Origin: JABAAI01 sp965242745
Lineage (GTDB): Bacteria; Spirochaetota; Leptospiria; Leptospirales; Leptonemataceae
Assembly: GCA_965242745.1 (NCBI GenBank)
Contig: CBDETG010000034.1
Span: forward strand, 1 to 64,000
Direction: 5' to 3'
DNA length: 64,000 nt
Every line of letters starts with the position of its first letter. Position 1 is the first letter of the stretch. A program made the translations under genes and the position numbers. Under the pieces are notes generated by a model that saw only the letters and a list, made by a program, of their open reading frames with translations, did no database searches and was not told the origin of the DNA. This document shows, in pieces, positions 51,868 through 61,107 of the stretch.

Positions 51868-52426
51868 ATACCTTATAGATACAAGCTCTCTTATAAGTTT
51901 AGCGCGCTACTACGCTCCTTTTGACGAAGAAAAAATTCTTTATACCGCAATACATAAAATGTTTATCGATCACAAGTGTGTGCTTTTAGAAAGCGTATTT
52001 AATGAGGCAAAGAACGTTGCTAAAGGCATAATTACAAAAACCTATGTTTTCTTAAAAGATATACCAAGAGAAAAAAATATATCAGTTATTCCACCGCCTC
52101 TCCACATCAAAATTGATAACAACTGGGCGGTAAAACTTCACAATAAGATTGATAACAACTGGGCGGTAATATCCCAAAAAGCAAAATTAGCAGCAGCCGA
52201 ATATGAAACACGCAAAAAAAAAGAGATAGAAAAAGCGGATTTTCAACTTATTTTCATGGCGCAAAATCAGAAAAATTGTACTATAGTTTCTGAAGAGAGC
52301 AAAAAAGAAAACGATCAAAAGCTATTTAAAAAGATTCCACTTATCTGCAAAGATGAAGAAATAACGTGTATTAGACTGCCAGAGATGATGAAAGCTAATG
52401 GTATTCATATCGAATATAAAGTGTAA
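51860..52426 (+). CDS. DUF4411 PIN-like protein
   Basis: 188 residues. PIN-like start MDKYLIDTSSLISLARYYAPF and a later ADFQLIFMAQNQKNCTIVSEESKK with acidic residues fit DUF4411, a PIN-superfamily nuclease usually encoded with an ImmA/IrrE-type peptidase as here. An in-frame 36-base duplication (ATTGATAACAACTGGGCGGT at 52112 and 52148) inserts a second KIDNNWAV copy, lengthening the middle. Whether this disturbs function is unknown. Confidence 0.8.
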   Translation: MDKYLIDTSSLISLARYYAPFDEEKILYTAIHKMFIDHKCVLLESVFNEAKNVAKGIITKTYVFLKDIPREKNISVIPPPLHIKIDNNWAVKLHNKIDNNWAVISQKAKLAAAEYETRKKKEIEKADFQLIFMAQNQKNCTIVSEESKKENDQKLFKKIPLICKDEEITCIRLPEMMKANGIHIEYKV

Positions 52427-52435
52427 TGATATAAA

Positions 52436-52589
52436 TACTTGACGCGCAGATAGATGCGCTGGTCTATGAATTGTATGAACTAAGGCCGGAGGAAATCAGG
52501 ATTGTGGAGGGGAGGGGAGGCGAGAAGACATAGCGTCTTTAGAAAGAGATGGTTTATAGAAAAGTACAAATCAATCAGAACAGATTGCT
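52436..52589 (+). repeat. Right copy of a 150-bp direct duplication (truncated type IIG tail plus peptidase start)
   Basis: From GCGCAGATAGATGCGCTGG through GTTTATAGAAAAGTACAAAT it matches 50604-50752 with few changes, then diverges at 52590. It carries the type IIG C-terminal codons and the peptidase's first codons but no intact gene, a scar of duplication. Confidence 0.88.
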
Positions 52590-52652
52590 CGATGGAATCT
52601 GCGCTTTCATGTGGTTTTGAGGCCACTTCTAAATATAAGACGGATAATTTGC

Positions 52653-53318
52653 ATGCCCTCCTTGAATCTGAAAAAATCTGAGCTCAGCATAAATAACAAG
52701 AAGCAGCCTCTTCTTGTTGCTATGGATTTGGAAGGCTGTCTCATACCAGAGATATGGGCAGCCTTAGCTGAAAAGACCAAAGTCTCAGAATTGGCTTTGA
52801 CTACGCGTGATATAGCAGACTATGATGCGCTGATGGGCAGGCGCTTGGCGCTGCTCCAAGAACACAAGCTTCGGATCCAAGATATAGAAAACATTATCAG
52901 CTCGCTTGCGCCGCTGGAGGGCGCTAAGGAATTTCTATACTGCCTGCGCTCTTTGTTTCCTTTCGTGATTCTTTCAGATACTTTCTATGAGTTTGCCTCA
53001 GCCATTTTACCAAAGCTTGACTATCCTACGCTCTTTTGCCATAGGCTGGGCATAGATGAACATGGCACGATTAGGCATTATTATCTCCGCAGCCTGAGCA
53101 GTAAGGCGGGAGCAGTACAAGCTTTTCAAGAAAACGGCTTTTTTGTAGTCGCCATAGGAGATTCTTACAATGATATAGAAATGCTGCAGAAAGCTCAGCA
53201 AGGCATACTCTTTCATGCGCCTAAGGAAATAAGTGGGCAATTTTCTCACCTACCCTCCTATCACAATTACCAAGAACTCAAAGAAGCGATTGGACATATA
53301 GCAAGGATGAAGTTGTAA
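52653..53318 (+). CDS. thrH: ThrH-type phosphoserine phosphatase/homoserine phosphotransferase
   Basis: 221 residues from ATG 52653. HAD phosphatase with the ThrH-specific start LLVAMDLEGCLIPEIWAALAEKT, then TTRDIADYDALMGRRLALLQEH, PFVILSDTFYEFASAILPKL and VVAIGDSYNDIEMLQKAQQGILFHAPKEI. The nucleophile is in DLEGC. ThrH removes phosphate from phosphoserine or transfers it to homoserine. No serine or threonine genes are adjacent. It begins just after the duplication scar that ends the defence region. Confidence 0.92.
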   Translation: MPSLNLKKSELSINNKKQPLLVAMDLEGCLIPEIWAALAEKTKVSELALTTRDIADYDALMGRRLALLQEHKLRIQDIENIISSLAPLEGAKEFLYCLRSLFPFVILSDTFYEFASAILPKLDYPTLFCHRLGIDEHGTIRHYYLRSLSSKAGAVQAFQENGFFVVAIGDSYNDIEMLQKAQQGILFHAPKEISGQFSHLPSYHNYQELKEAIGHIARMKL

Positions 53319-53325
53319 AGCGCGC

Positions 53326-54252
53326 TCAGGCATAGACCGGGCTCAGCCATTTGTAATAGTGTTTCTCTTCTCCCTTGACCGCCTGCAAAAAGACATGTCG
53401 CAAGCGGGCTGTGATCTTGCCTATGGCGCCCCTGCCTATTTCTCTGCGATCTAACTCTGCCACCCACGCTACCTGCGCCCCAGTCCCGCACAAAAACATT
53501 TCATCCGCAATATACAGCTCGCCTCTGGCAATATCTCTTTCCACAACAGGTATAGACAAATCCCGCGCTATTTCTATCAAGCTGCGGCGCGTGATACCTT
53601 CCAGGACCCCCGCAGACAAAGGAGGAGTAATAAGAACGCCGTCACGTACTATAAAGATATTTTCAGCGCTGCCTTCGCTTACAAAACCACGAGTATCTAA
53701 AAAAATTGCTTCATCATAGCCATTCTGTAAAGCCTCAGACTTCGCTAAAGCAGAGTTGATATAGGTGCCTGAGGATTTCACGCGTGCTGGAACAGCGTTT
53801 TCATCTATGCGTCTCCAGGTAGAAGTCACTACCTTTAGACCACGTGTAGTATCCAAATAATCATCCAAAGGAATCATATACAAAGAAAAACTATCCTCCA
53901 CATCATGCAAACGAGGCGAAAGCTCCAAGGCCGACTTGTAAATGCAAGGACGAAAGTAACTGTTCTTCTTTGCTTGGTTGCGCCTGGCAAGCTCCAGCAA
54001 TATCTGCATCATTTCCTCTTCCGTATAGGGAAGGCGCATCTGCATAATGTGAGCGCTCCTTGCCAAGCGCTGAAAATGTTCCTGCAGACGGAATACATAG
54101 AGCTCTTTTTTGTGAGTGTTGTAGTAAGCGCGTATGCCTCCTATCACCATAGTCCCATATTGGAAAGCATGTGTCGCAATATGGATACTGCAATCCTTCA
54201 TGGAACGAAATTCCTTTTCGTGATAAGCGATACCTTCCGTACGTATGTCCAC
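53326..54252 (-). CDS. ilvE: Branched-chain amino acid aminotransferase
   Basis: 308 residues, class IV PLP aminotransferase. It shows IHIATHAFQYGTMVIGGIRAY, the PLP-lysine region ARVKSSGTYINSALAKSEAL, YDEAIFLDTRGFVSEGSAENIFIV and ELYIADEMFLCGTGAQVAWV. It interconverts leucine, isoleucine, valine and their keto acids. GTG 54252 is taken as start because the residues before the IHIATHAF motif match the family N-terminus. It is convergent with thrH, 7 bases apart. No other ilv genes are nearby. Confidence 0.94.
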   Translation of the reverse strand: MDIRTEGIAYHEKEFRSMKDCSIHIATHAFQYGTMVIGGIRAYYNTHKKELYVFRLQEHFQRLARSAHIMQMRLPYTEEEMMQILLELARRNQAKKNSYFRPCIYKSALELSPRLHDVEDSFSLYMIPLDDYLDTTRGLKVVTSTWRRIDENAVPARVKSSGTYINSALAKSEALQNGYDEAIFLDTRGFVSEGSAENIFIVRDGVLITPPLSAGVLEGITRRSLIEIARDLSIPVVERDIARGELYIADEMFLCGTGAQVAWVAELDRREIGRGAIGKITARLRHVFLQAVKGEEKHYYKWLSPVYA

Positions 54253-54365
54253 ACCACAGTCTCTTTTCTCAAGATTCTTATGTCAATCTTTTCCTACTCG
54301 CAGCTAAGACGAAGAAAAGTTCTATACTAGAAGCAAGTACAAAAAGCAGCTCTCCTATTGTGACG

Positions 54366-54515
54366 CTAAGACTGCAAGTTGAGAATGAAGTCTTTGATTT
54401 TCCGTTTCACAGAGGCGCTGGCCCTTTTTATCGGACCTAAATCAGCAAGCGCCCGCACCCGGCCTTTATCGTCAAAAGTGAAGTCAGATTTGTAAGTCCG
54501 GTTGCAGCGCTGGCA
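54366..54515 (-). pseudogene. Unassigned coding remnant
   Basis: A 49-codon frame with CQRCNRTYKS, then FTFDDKGRVRALADLGPIKR, ending NLQS, follows the orphan methyltransferase on the same strand. It has a CxxC and looks coding but has no start codon; an alternative frame before it (CANRVPLPFPLAAL) may belong to the same broken gene. Nothing else is seen in 54253-54560. Confidence 0.3.
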
Positions 54516-54560
54516 TTAACGCAGCGAGAGGGAATGGTAAAGGAACACGATTTGCGCAGC

Positions 54561-55514
54561 TTACTTTGCCATCGCCGCCAAACGCCTGCAAATAACGTCC
54601 ATCATAGCCTTATCTATCTCATAACCCAAACATCGGCGCTTCTCGCTTAAGGCAGCGATTGCTGTCGTGCCAGTCCCCATAAATGGATCAAGCACCGTAT
54701 CGCCCTCGCTACTAAATATCCGTATGAAGTGCCGACACAGGTCCACTGGCTTTACCGTCATGTGATTGTATTTTTCCCTAGGTTTCTTACAAGGCACAAT
54801 GTTAGCTGGAAAGCAGTCAGGCTCAATAAGGGGCTTGTCGGTGTTGATAAGCCCTGTGCGCCATCTAAGCCAGTTGTCTATGTGCGTTCCCTCTTTGGGC
54901 TTTTGTGCGATCACTATAAGCTCCATTCGTGGCTTAAGCTGAGGCGTTTTGCGGCCGCCCAAGTCATCAATGATGCGCTGTTTTTCCTTTTCCGATATAT
55001 CCATCTTGCGGACGAAGTGGTTTTGGCTGAAGGCCTTGGCTTGCCCCTCATAACTCCAAGCGGCTATGTCCCTTATTTCAAAGCCGACTTCCTCCAAGGC
55101 CATAGCCGCGCGGTGCACCAGCCGGGCTTGGCTGAAGCACAACATAAAGCCGCCGGGCTTAAGCGCCCGATAACATTCGCAGGCAACCTTCCTTAGAAAA
55201 TTTTGCAGACGGATACCTTGGCTGGAGTCAAACTTCTGCCCAGCTGGGATGCCTCCGACCACGCCTGGCTTGGCGCGTTTATACAGCTTAGCGTTATCCC
55301 ACTTGTCATCCATCCCGTCTATGAAGTACGGCGGGTCGGTAAAAATTAGAGATAGATCCTTAGCCGGTATCTGGGGCATTGTAAGGCAGGAGCTGTTGTA
55401 GATTTTATAGCCCTCGCCCTCTAAAGTATTCTCGGAAATATCTTTGGGGCGCTTCGCAAAGCCAACAAAGCGCTCTTTGCTGTGCTCTCTAAGAGCCTCC
55501 ATGAACACCCCCAT
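54561..55514 (-). CDS. DNA methyltransferase (beta-type, N4-cytosine or N6-adenine)
   Basis: 317 residues from ATG 55514 (ATG 55502 also possible). Catalytic motif LIFTDPPYFIDGMDDKWD near the N-terminus and the AdoMet motif VLDPFMGTGTTAIAALSEKR near the C-terminus, the order of beta-class enzymes. The middle has GGFMLCFSQARLVHRAAMAL. No restriction gene is adjacent; it ends before a broken remnant and follows a transposase fragment, so it is an orphan, perhaps regulatory or phage-derived. The sequence recognised is unknown. Confidence 0.88.
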   Translation of the reverse strand: MGVFMEALREHSKERFVGFAKRPKDISENTLEGEGYKIYNSSCLTMPQIPAKDLSLIFTDPPYFIDGMDDKWDNAKLYKRAKPGVVGGIPAGQKFDSSQGIRLQNFLRKVACECYRALKPGGFMLCFSQARLVHRAAMALEEVGFEIRDIAAWSYEGQAKAFSQNHFVRKMDISEKEKQRIIDDLGGRKTPQLKPRMELIVIAQKPKEGTHIDNWLRWRTGLINTDKPLIEPDCFPANIVPCKKPREKYNHMTVKPVDLCRHFIRIFSSEGDTVLDPFMGTGTTAIAALSEKRRCLGYEIDKAMMDVICRRLAAMAK

Positions 55515-55587
55515 CCTCTACTCGTACGACATAAAGCAATTTCTGAGCGGGCATAAGCGCAATCCTAGCAAAAGAGGGGCAAAAATG

Positions 55588-55911
55588 TCAAGGCTTTAAT
55601 ACGACATAAAATTGAAACGAGCATAGCGCAATCCATATTTGCGTTTTGACAGCATTTTCACTGCGGCCTAAGAAGGTTTTGAATTTTAGATTTTGCTTTA
55701 GGAACTTAAAAAGAATTTCAATCTGCCAAGGCTTTTTGTAGATTTCCGCAATTCGCAAGGCGTCTGTTGTAAAGTCATTTGTAATGATGTTAAAGTTTTC
55801 ATTTCTGCGTTCATCATGAATTGTAATCAATCTAAGATGGTCTTCATATTTCTGTGTGGCATAGTTAGAACCTCCGCTAGCGTAGCGGCCTTTGCGGCAA
55901 ACATATCCCAA
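55588..55911 (-). mobile_element. Transposase fragment (IS4-like DDE)
   Basis: 107 residues ending IWIALCSFQFYVV. The C-terminal DDE signature region EIYKKPWQIEILFKFLKQNLKFKTFLGRSENAVKTQIW is the YREK-type block of IS4 family transposases; IITNDFTTDALRIAE precedes it. Both ends are missing and no inverted repeats are visible, so this is a decayed copy. Related sequence may reach about 55990 in other frames. Confidence 0.8.
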
Positions 55912-56009
55912 GCAAGACTACATTGTACAGCAATTTTTCTCATACGAAGCGAAGAGCTATGGATATTTTTGCAGAACTATTGTGCTGTCTTGCAAGACCT
56001 GCAGCAGCG

Positions 56010-56663
56010 CTAGGCAGCGGGATCATTACAAAATGCTTTGATAGCTTTGCGCGCTTCGTAAGAATTTTGCATTAGGTGCACCTGCCAGCCCAGCTTCTGC
56101 GCGCTCTTGAGATTGACAGAACGGTCGTCTATAAAGAGCAAGTCTTTAGCCTGCAAAGAGGCGTGCTCCGCTCTGGATTTCAGGGCATAAAATATCGTTT
56201 CATAGTAAGCCTTTTCTGGCTTCCTGTATCCCAGCTCGCAGGAAAAGAATAAGTAATCACATTGTTTCAAGAGGGGCATGCTTTCTAAGATCAGCGCGTA
56301 CCATTCTGAATAATTCGAAGCCAGCCCCGTATAAATATTAGGCTTTGTCTGCGCCTCCTTGAGCAGCTCTTCCATGCCTGCTCTATAGGAAAGCTTGCGC
56401 AAAAGCGTTTTTTTGATTTTCTTGGCCTTAGGCAATCTGCTTTCTATTTCTTTTGGGATGCTTTGTTTGTAAAAGCTGCGAAGATGTTCCTTTTCACTTA
56501 TTTGCGCCCTTTCAAAGTCATGAAAGGAGCGGGTATTTTTCCACTCTAAAAAAAGTCTGCGGTCCTCCTGGCAAGGAAGCAGATGCTGCAGCGCATCATA
56601 ATAGGGCTCACGAAGCAAGGTATCCATCATATCAAAAAGTATGATTTTCCTTGCTTCTTTCAT
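56010..56663 (-). CDS. HAD-superfamily hydrolase
   Basis: 217 residues. Nucleophile motif IILFDMMDTLLREPYY (DxxD with the first Asp after LF), SNYSEWYALIL for the threonine/serine region, GYRKPEKAYYETIF with the lysine and a DLLFIDDRSVNLKSAQKLGW acidic motif, which is a haloacid-dehalogenase-like phosphatase (subfamily IA). Substrate unknown. It overlaps the nnr gene upstream by 4 bases (ATGA), so it is co-translated and may act in metabolite repair. Confidence 0.85.
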   Translation of the reverse strand: MKEARKIILFDMMDTLLREPYYDALQHLLPCQEDRRLFLEWKNTRSFHDFERAQISEKEHLRSFYKQSIPKEIESRLPKAKKIKKTLLRKLSYRAGMEELLKEAQTKPNIYTGLASNYSEWYALILESMPLLKQCDYLFFSCELGYRKPEKAYYETIFYALKSRAEHASLQAKDLLFIDDRSVNLKSAQKLGWQVHLMQNSYEARKAIKAFCNDPAA

Positions 56664-58480
56664 ATTCTCCCTCCCCGAAGCCCGCTTTCATAAGAGGAGC
56701 AGCTTTCATGAGAAAGAAGGCTTGCTTCTACAGCTGATGCAAAACCTTCAGCATTTATATGAAGACCTTGCGCATTGGCAATGGCAGCGCTGTGCAGCAG
56801 ATGGAGAGCTGCAATCATACGAGTTTGTACAAAAGAATAAAAAGCTTGGCTCTTGTCCTGGGGGACGGGCGTTTTTTTGCTGAAAAGAGCTAAGAGTATA
56901 CCGGCCAAGTGATCTCCGCTCCCAGCTGCGCTGAGGGCCGCATTAGGATGCGGGTACAGTACAGCTTGGCTGCGGCTTGCCAGGGAATGACAAGAAAGGC
57001 AGGCAACGATGCTGTTCTTCAAACATACATGGGCGGGCGCCCGCCCTTGTTTTACAAGAGCATGTATATAATCCATAGCTTTATACAAACTAAGGCTGTC
57101 CTTGACTGCCTCGCCGCCCATGATCTTTTGCCACTCTCCACTATGGGGCAGGGCAATGCACTTGTTTAGGTTGAGAGCCAGAGACCTAATCTGCTCTCTT
57201 TGCATTGCTAAGGCAATGGCAGTAGCATCAAGTAAAAAATAGGGCTGTTTATTTGGATCATTTTGCAGCAGGAGATGCAGCTTTTCTGTGATCATAGGCA
57301 GGTCTTCTTTATGCAGGCCTGGACCAATGAGGATACAGGCGGGCTTTATATGAGAAGGCAATTTGTCTGCATCATAGAACATTACAGAAGGCAGAGTTTG
57401 ACTCAGCAGTATACGTGATTCTTTATGAGGTACCAAGGCATGCAGTATGCCGCCCCCGCTGGCAAAAAAAGCCCGTGCCGCCATAAGCAGGGCGCCTTCC
57501 ATGCCTCTGGAAGCTCCGATAATAAGGCCATGACCGGCATCATATTTATGTCCCAGGGGGTCTTTTACAAAAAGACTTTTTTGTTCCTGAGAAAAAACAG
57601 CGCTGCTTTGGCCTTCATATTGGTAATGCTGGACTGAGTAATCTATTGGAATCTTGTCAGCTGCTGTGGGATCAAAACCTATAGGCAGGAGGCGCACATG
57701 TGAATAGGCAGAGAGAGAAGGGGAAAGACGCAGAGCCAGTTTATCTACGCCATAGCAGTGTATTTCATCCGGCGCTGCCAGCAGGAGATTCTTCTCTTCT
57801 TTTGCTCTGGATCTATGATGACTCATCATGGAAGCCGGCGGGAGCCATGAAGCAGGGCTTTCTTCTGTTAAGCCTGCTGGTATATCAAGGCTTATCAAGG
57901 CAGGGCAACGAAAGGCAGAACTAAGGCGGGCTGCAGTCTGTAGCTTAGGCTGCCCGCTGCGTAAAGTTCGTATAGCAAGCAGCGCCTCCAAAATAGCAGC
58001 ACGCGGCCTTCCTTTCTGACCTGTGCCTAAGAGGGCTTCAATCAGCAGGTCCTTCTCAGAAAAGGCTTCTTTTCTTGCCAGAAAATCTTCAATAGGAAGG
58101 GGAGGCGGCCCTGGGCTGCATTGCTGGAGCAGTTTGGCATAAAAGAGCGCAGCTGGGCTTGTAATATTTTGAGGTCTGCAATGATAAATATATACGGCAG
58201 GGCAGGGGTGCAGCTTTGCATAAGAAGCAAGCATGTATGCAAGCGCTAAGCCATCCCCGCCGTTATTTCCAGGACCGCAAAGTATAAAGACTCTTTCAAA
58301 GGATGCAAAGGGGATGGGGCATGCGCCCTGCGCCTCGTAGTGAAAACTTTCCAGCGCATATAGGCTTGCTGTGGCAGCTTGGGCCATGAGCTGCGCTTCT
58401 GGGATGCCGGCTTCCTGGCTCAGCTTATCGATTGCCTGACACTGAGAGAAATTGTAAAGAGCTCTTCTATTTCCATTCAT
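56660..58480 (-). CDS. nnr: Bifunctional NAD(P)H-hydrate repair enzyme (epimerase and ADP-dependent dehydratase)
   Basis: 606 residues. The N-terminal epimerase (NnrE/YjeF-N) has FILCGPGNNGGDGLALAYML and LIEALLGTGQKGRP; the C-terminal dehydratase (NnrD, ribokinase-like) has HKYDAGHGLIIGASRGMEGAL, ACILIGPGLHKEDL and the catalytic PHPNAALSAAGSGDHLAGIL. It repairs damaged NADHX and NADPHX. The length is somewhat above average owing to an insertion around residue 215-235. Co-transcribed with the HAD hydrolase. The lipoprotein gene overlaps its start region. Confidence 0.93.
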   Translation of the reverse strand: MNGNRRALYNFSQCQAIDKLSQEAGIPEAQLMAQAATASLYALESFHYEAQGACPIPFASFERVFILCGPGNNGGDGLALAYMLASYAKLHPCPAVYIYHCRPQNITSPAALFYAKLLQQCSPGPPPLPIEDFLARKEAFSEKDLLIEALLGTGQKGRPRAAILEALLAIRTLRSGQPKLQTAARLSSAFRCPALISLDIPAGLTEESPASWLPPASMMSHHRSRAKEEKNLLLAAPDEIHCYGVDKLALRLSPSLSAYSHVRLLPIGFDPTAADKIPIDYSVQHYQYEGQSSAVFSQEQKSLFVKDPLGHKYDAGHGLIIGASRGMEGALLMAARAFFASGGGILHALVPHKESRILLSQTLPSVMFYDADKLPSHIKPACILIGPGLHKEDLPMITEKLHLLLQNDPNKQPYFLLDATAIALAMQREQIRSLALNLNKCIALPHSGEWQKIMGGEAVKDSLSLYKAMDYIHALVKQGRAPAHVCLKNSIVACLSCHSLASRSQAVLYPHPNAALSAAGSGDHLAGILLALFSKKTPVPQDKSQAFYSFVQTRMIAALHLLHSAAIANAQGLHINAEGFASAVEASLLSHESCSSYESGLRGGRI

Positions 58481-59594
58481 AGATGATGAACTGCTTTTGC
58501 TTGATACGAGTGCTGAAGATGCGTCCTTTGAGATTCAGAAAGGTACTACGCCAGGAAGAAGGGAAGGCAACAAAGTTGATAAGTTGATTGTCAATGTACT
58601 CTCCTTCACGCGTAAAGATTTTAAAGAGCAGCTCTCCTTCATCTTCTTCGAGATGCGTCATATAAAAGTTCCCGTCAGGCTTAGCCCATGCCAAAAAATC
58701 TTGGGGATTATCATTACGCAAAAGTATACGTGCTGCTTCGTCTGTGTTAGTCTGCATATATATGATTCGTTCTATAAAAGCAAAGTTCTTCTTATTGCGC
58801 AGCGCAACGGAGCCGATAACAAAGCTTTTCCCAGCTACTGGAATGATGTCTTCGAGTATAGCCATCTTGTCTTTCATGTTTTGGGCCCATGGCAGCTTTG
58901 GTTTGCTAAAGCGTCTGACGAAGCTGCCGTGGCGAAAGACCAGCAGCTCTGCGTCTTTCTTAGTTTTATGCGCAACGCTGAATCTGCCGCCCGTATCTGG
59001 ATATAAGCCGAGAATCAGAGAAAAGGGAGCTGTATTGTAGCCGCGCTGTCCCAGCTTGCCCTGCAGTTTATGATGTCTATTAAGATGTAAGATCATAGAA
59101 GTAGTCTGTACCAAAGCGGACTGCTGCAGGCTTCTCCTTTTTTCTATAGGTCTATTCTTTTTCTTTTTCTTTTGCGTATCTGGGAGAAATGACTGTATAT
59201 AAAGATTTTCTTCAGCTTCATCTACGGCTATGCGTCCGGGGATACCCAGCTCCAGGGCTTGGAATTGTATCTTAGAACTAAGCCTGGGGGGTTTTTTTGC
59301 TCCAAGCAGCTTCATCACTTTTGGGGAGCCATCCGTAAAGATTTTGATCAGCTGAGCTGCCGTATCCGGAATATATACCCTTGCTGTACCTATAGCAACT
59401 TCCAGAGGGAGATTATACAAGAGCCCCTGCTTATGCAGCACCTGCATTTGCGTGACAGATTCCCCTTGCTTTGTGGAGTAAGTTAAGGGTATTGTAAAAA
59501 GCTCCAATGGCTCTAACTTATTTACTTTAAAGCGCGTGCAGGAAAAATGCAGAAAATACAATACAAAAAGGACAAATAAGCAGGGGCTGCGCAT
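58467..59594 (-). CDS. Lipoprotein of the LIC_12708-like type
   Basis: 375 residues from ATG 59594, the start that gives a clean lipoprotein signal (CLFVLFVLYFLHFSC). Longer open frame to 59654. The mature part has repeated beta-strand stretches (GIPGRIAVDEAEENLYIQSF, ARILLRNDNPQDFLAWAKPD, FKIFTREGEYIDNQLIN) like a beta-propeller and resembles conserved spirochaetal LIC_12708 lipoproteins, a resemblance recalled from general layout. It overlaps nnr by 14 bases. Function unknown. Confidence 0.7.
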   Translation of the reverse strand: MRSPCLFVLFVLYFLHFSCTRFKVNKLEPLELFTIPLTYSTKQGESVTQMQVLHKQGLLYNLPLEVAIGTARVYIPDTAAQLIKIFTDGSPKVMKLLGAKKPPRLSSKIQFQALELGIPGRIAVDEAEENLYIQSFLPDTQKKKKKNRPIEKRRSLQQSALVQTTSMILHLNRHHKLQGKLGQRGYNTAPFSLILGLYPDTGGRFSVAHKTKKDAELLVFRHGSFVRRFSKPKLPWAQNMKDKMAILEDIIPVAGKSFVIGSVALRNKKNFAFIERIIYMQTNTDEAARILLRNDNPQDFLAWAKPDGNFYMTHLEEDEGELLFKIFTREGEYIDNQLINFVAFPSSWRSTFLNLKGRIFSTRIKQKQFIIYEWK

Positions 59595-59939
59595 AGGCTC
59601 GAAGAAAAAATAGAAAGCTTGTACAAAGCGCATCAAAGCAAGAGCAGATGTCAAGGATATATAAATGGCAGCGCCCGCCTGCGCTCTTATCTCATCGGGC
59701 TATGTTTTGTTTTTATCGGCTGGGGGCGCCCAGCAGGCAAAAGCAGTGATATAAGAAGAAGACAAAAAAGGCTTGTCAATACATAAGTGATATTTAGGCT
59801 AAAGTCTCAGGCGCAGCAAAGCTTGTCTCAAATAGCGCCTGCTACATTGCTGCTTATGAATTGCATAAAGCCGGCTATACTTATGTTTGTAATAAACTCA
59901 GCTTTTACCTTGCGAAGCCTTCTTACTATTGCAATTTCT

Positions 59940-61094
59940 GTGTTGAGGTCAAAAGCGGGGCTCCTTTTGTGCGCCTATATGTTACCTTCTGCTTTTTTTG
60001 CCCGACCGCTTGCTCTGCAGGTAGTCGGGCGAGGCTTTCATAAACCGCTGCATATTGTTTTTAGCGCCGGCGATCCAGGAGCAATGTATGTATGTGAGCA
60101 GGGGGGGAGAATCTATCGCGTAGAGCAGGCTAAGAAGCGCAGGCTTTTTGCAGACCTTTCTCGGCTGGTACATAAGGGAGGAGGAGAAGAGGGGCTCTTA
60201 GGTATGGCCTTAGCTCCTAAGTATAACTTGCGGGCCTCTTATTTCTATGTGAACTATACGGCCGGCCGGCCAGCTCATAGCTATGTTGCGCGTATTCCTG
60301 TAAAGAAAGGCAGGGCCTATGTGCGCAAAAGACATATTATTTTGAAGATTGCGCAGCCATACCGCAACCACAATGGCGGGATGATCCTTTTTGGACCAGA
60401 GGGCTATCTGTATATAGCAACGGGAGATGGCGGAGCGGCAGGGGACCCTAAAAATTACGCTCAGAATAGAAGCAGTCTTTTGGGAAAAATCCTGCGCATT
60501 CAAGTGCCGCAGCATTCTCTTGCAAAAAAAGCTTATCGTATTCCAGCTGATAATCCCTTTGCCTCCGCATCTTCTTTGTCTGCTGGGTTTAGGAAGGAGA
60601 TCTATGCCTGGGGCTTGCGTAATCCATGGCGCTTCAGCTTTGACGCAAAGACAGGGCTACTTTATGCGGCAGATGTAGGTCAAAATCGTCAAGAAGAAGT
60701 CAATCTGATTGAAAAAGGGAAAAATTATGGCTGGCGTATCAAAGAGGGCAGGCTTTGCTATGTTTCTTCTAAGCAATGCCGGAGGGCAGCGGCAAAGCTG
60801 GCAGACCCCATTCATGTCTATGGACGCAAGCTAGGGCAAAGTATAACAGGAGGCTATGTTTATAGGGGCAAGCTCTTATCAAAATATATTGCTTGGTATT
60901 TCTTTGCGGATTATGTTAGCCAAAGACTTTGGGCCTTCCCTTTGCGGGCAGGGGGGAGAAGGGCAGGTAAAGCGAGGCTCCTTTTTGCAAAAGCAGGCGC
61001 CATCTCGTCTTTTGGTGAAGACCCTCAAGGGGAATTGTATCTTGCAGAGCACAGGCGGGGCTACATCTACAAACTTGTTCCTGGTCCTTTGTAG
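59940..61094 (+). CDS. PQQ-dependent soluble glucose/aldose dehydrogenase-like protein
   Basis: About 384 residues from GTG 59940 (signal peptide LRSKAGLLLCAYMLPSAFFA); the frame is open to 59787. Beta-propeller quinoprotein family GSDH/YliI: GEEGLLGMALAPKYNLRASY, RNHNGGMILFGPEGYLYIATGDGG, EIYAWGLRNPWRFSFDAKTG, ADVGQNRQEEVNLIEKGKNYGW and QSITGGYVYRGKLL. It would oxidise aldoses in the periplasm with PQQ or another ligand. No pqq biosynthesis genes are present, so the cofactor might be imported or absent. Convergent with metW, 13 bases apart. Confidence 0.85.
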   Translation: MLRSKAGLLLCAYMLPSAFFARPLALQVVGRGFHKPLHIVFSAGDPGAMYVCEQGGRIYRVEQAKKRRLFADLSRLVHKGGGEEGLLGMALAPKYNLRASYFYVNYTAGRPAHSYVARIPVKKGRAYVRKRHIILKIAQPYRNHNGGMILFGPEGYLYIATGDGGAAGDPKNYAQNRSSLLGKILRIQVPQHSLAKKAYRIPADNPFASASSLSAGFRKEIYAWGLRNPWRFSFDAKTGLLYAADVGQNRQEEVNLIEKGKNYGWRIKEGRLCYVSSKQCRRAAAKLADPIHVYGRKLGQSITGGYVYRGKLLSKYIAWYFFADYVSQRLWAFPLRAGGRRAGKARLLFAKAGAISSFGEDPQGELYLAEHRRGYIYKLVPGPL

Positions 61095-61107
61095 CGCAGA
61101 GCGGCGC

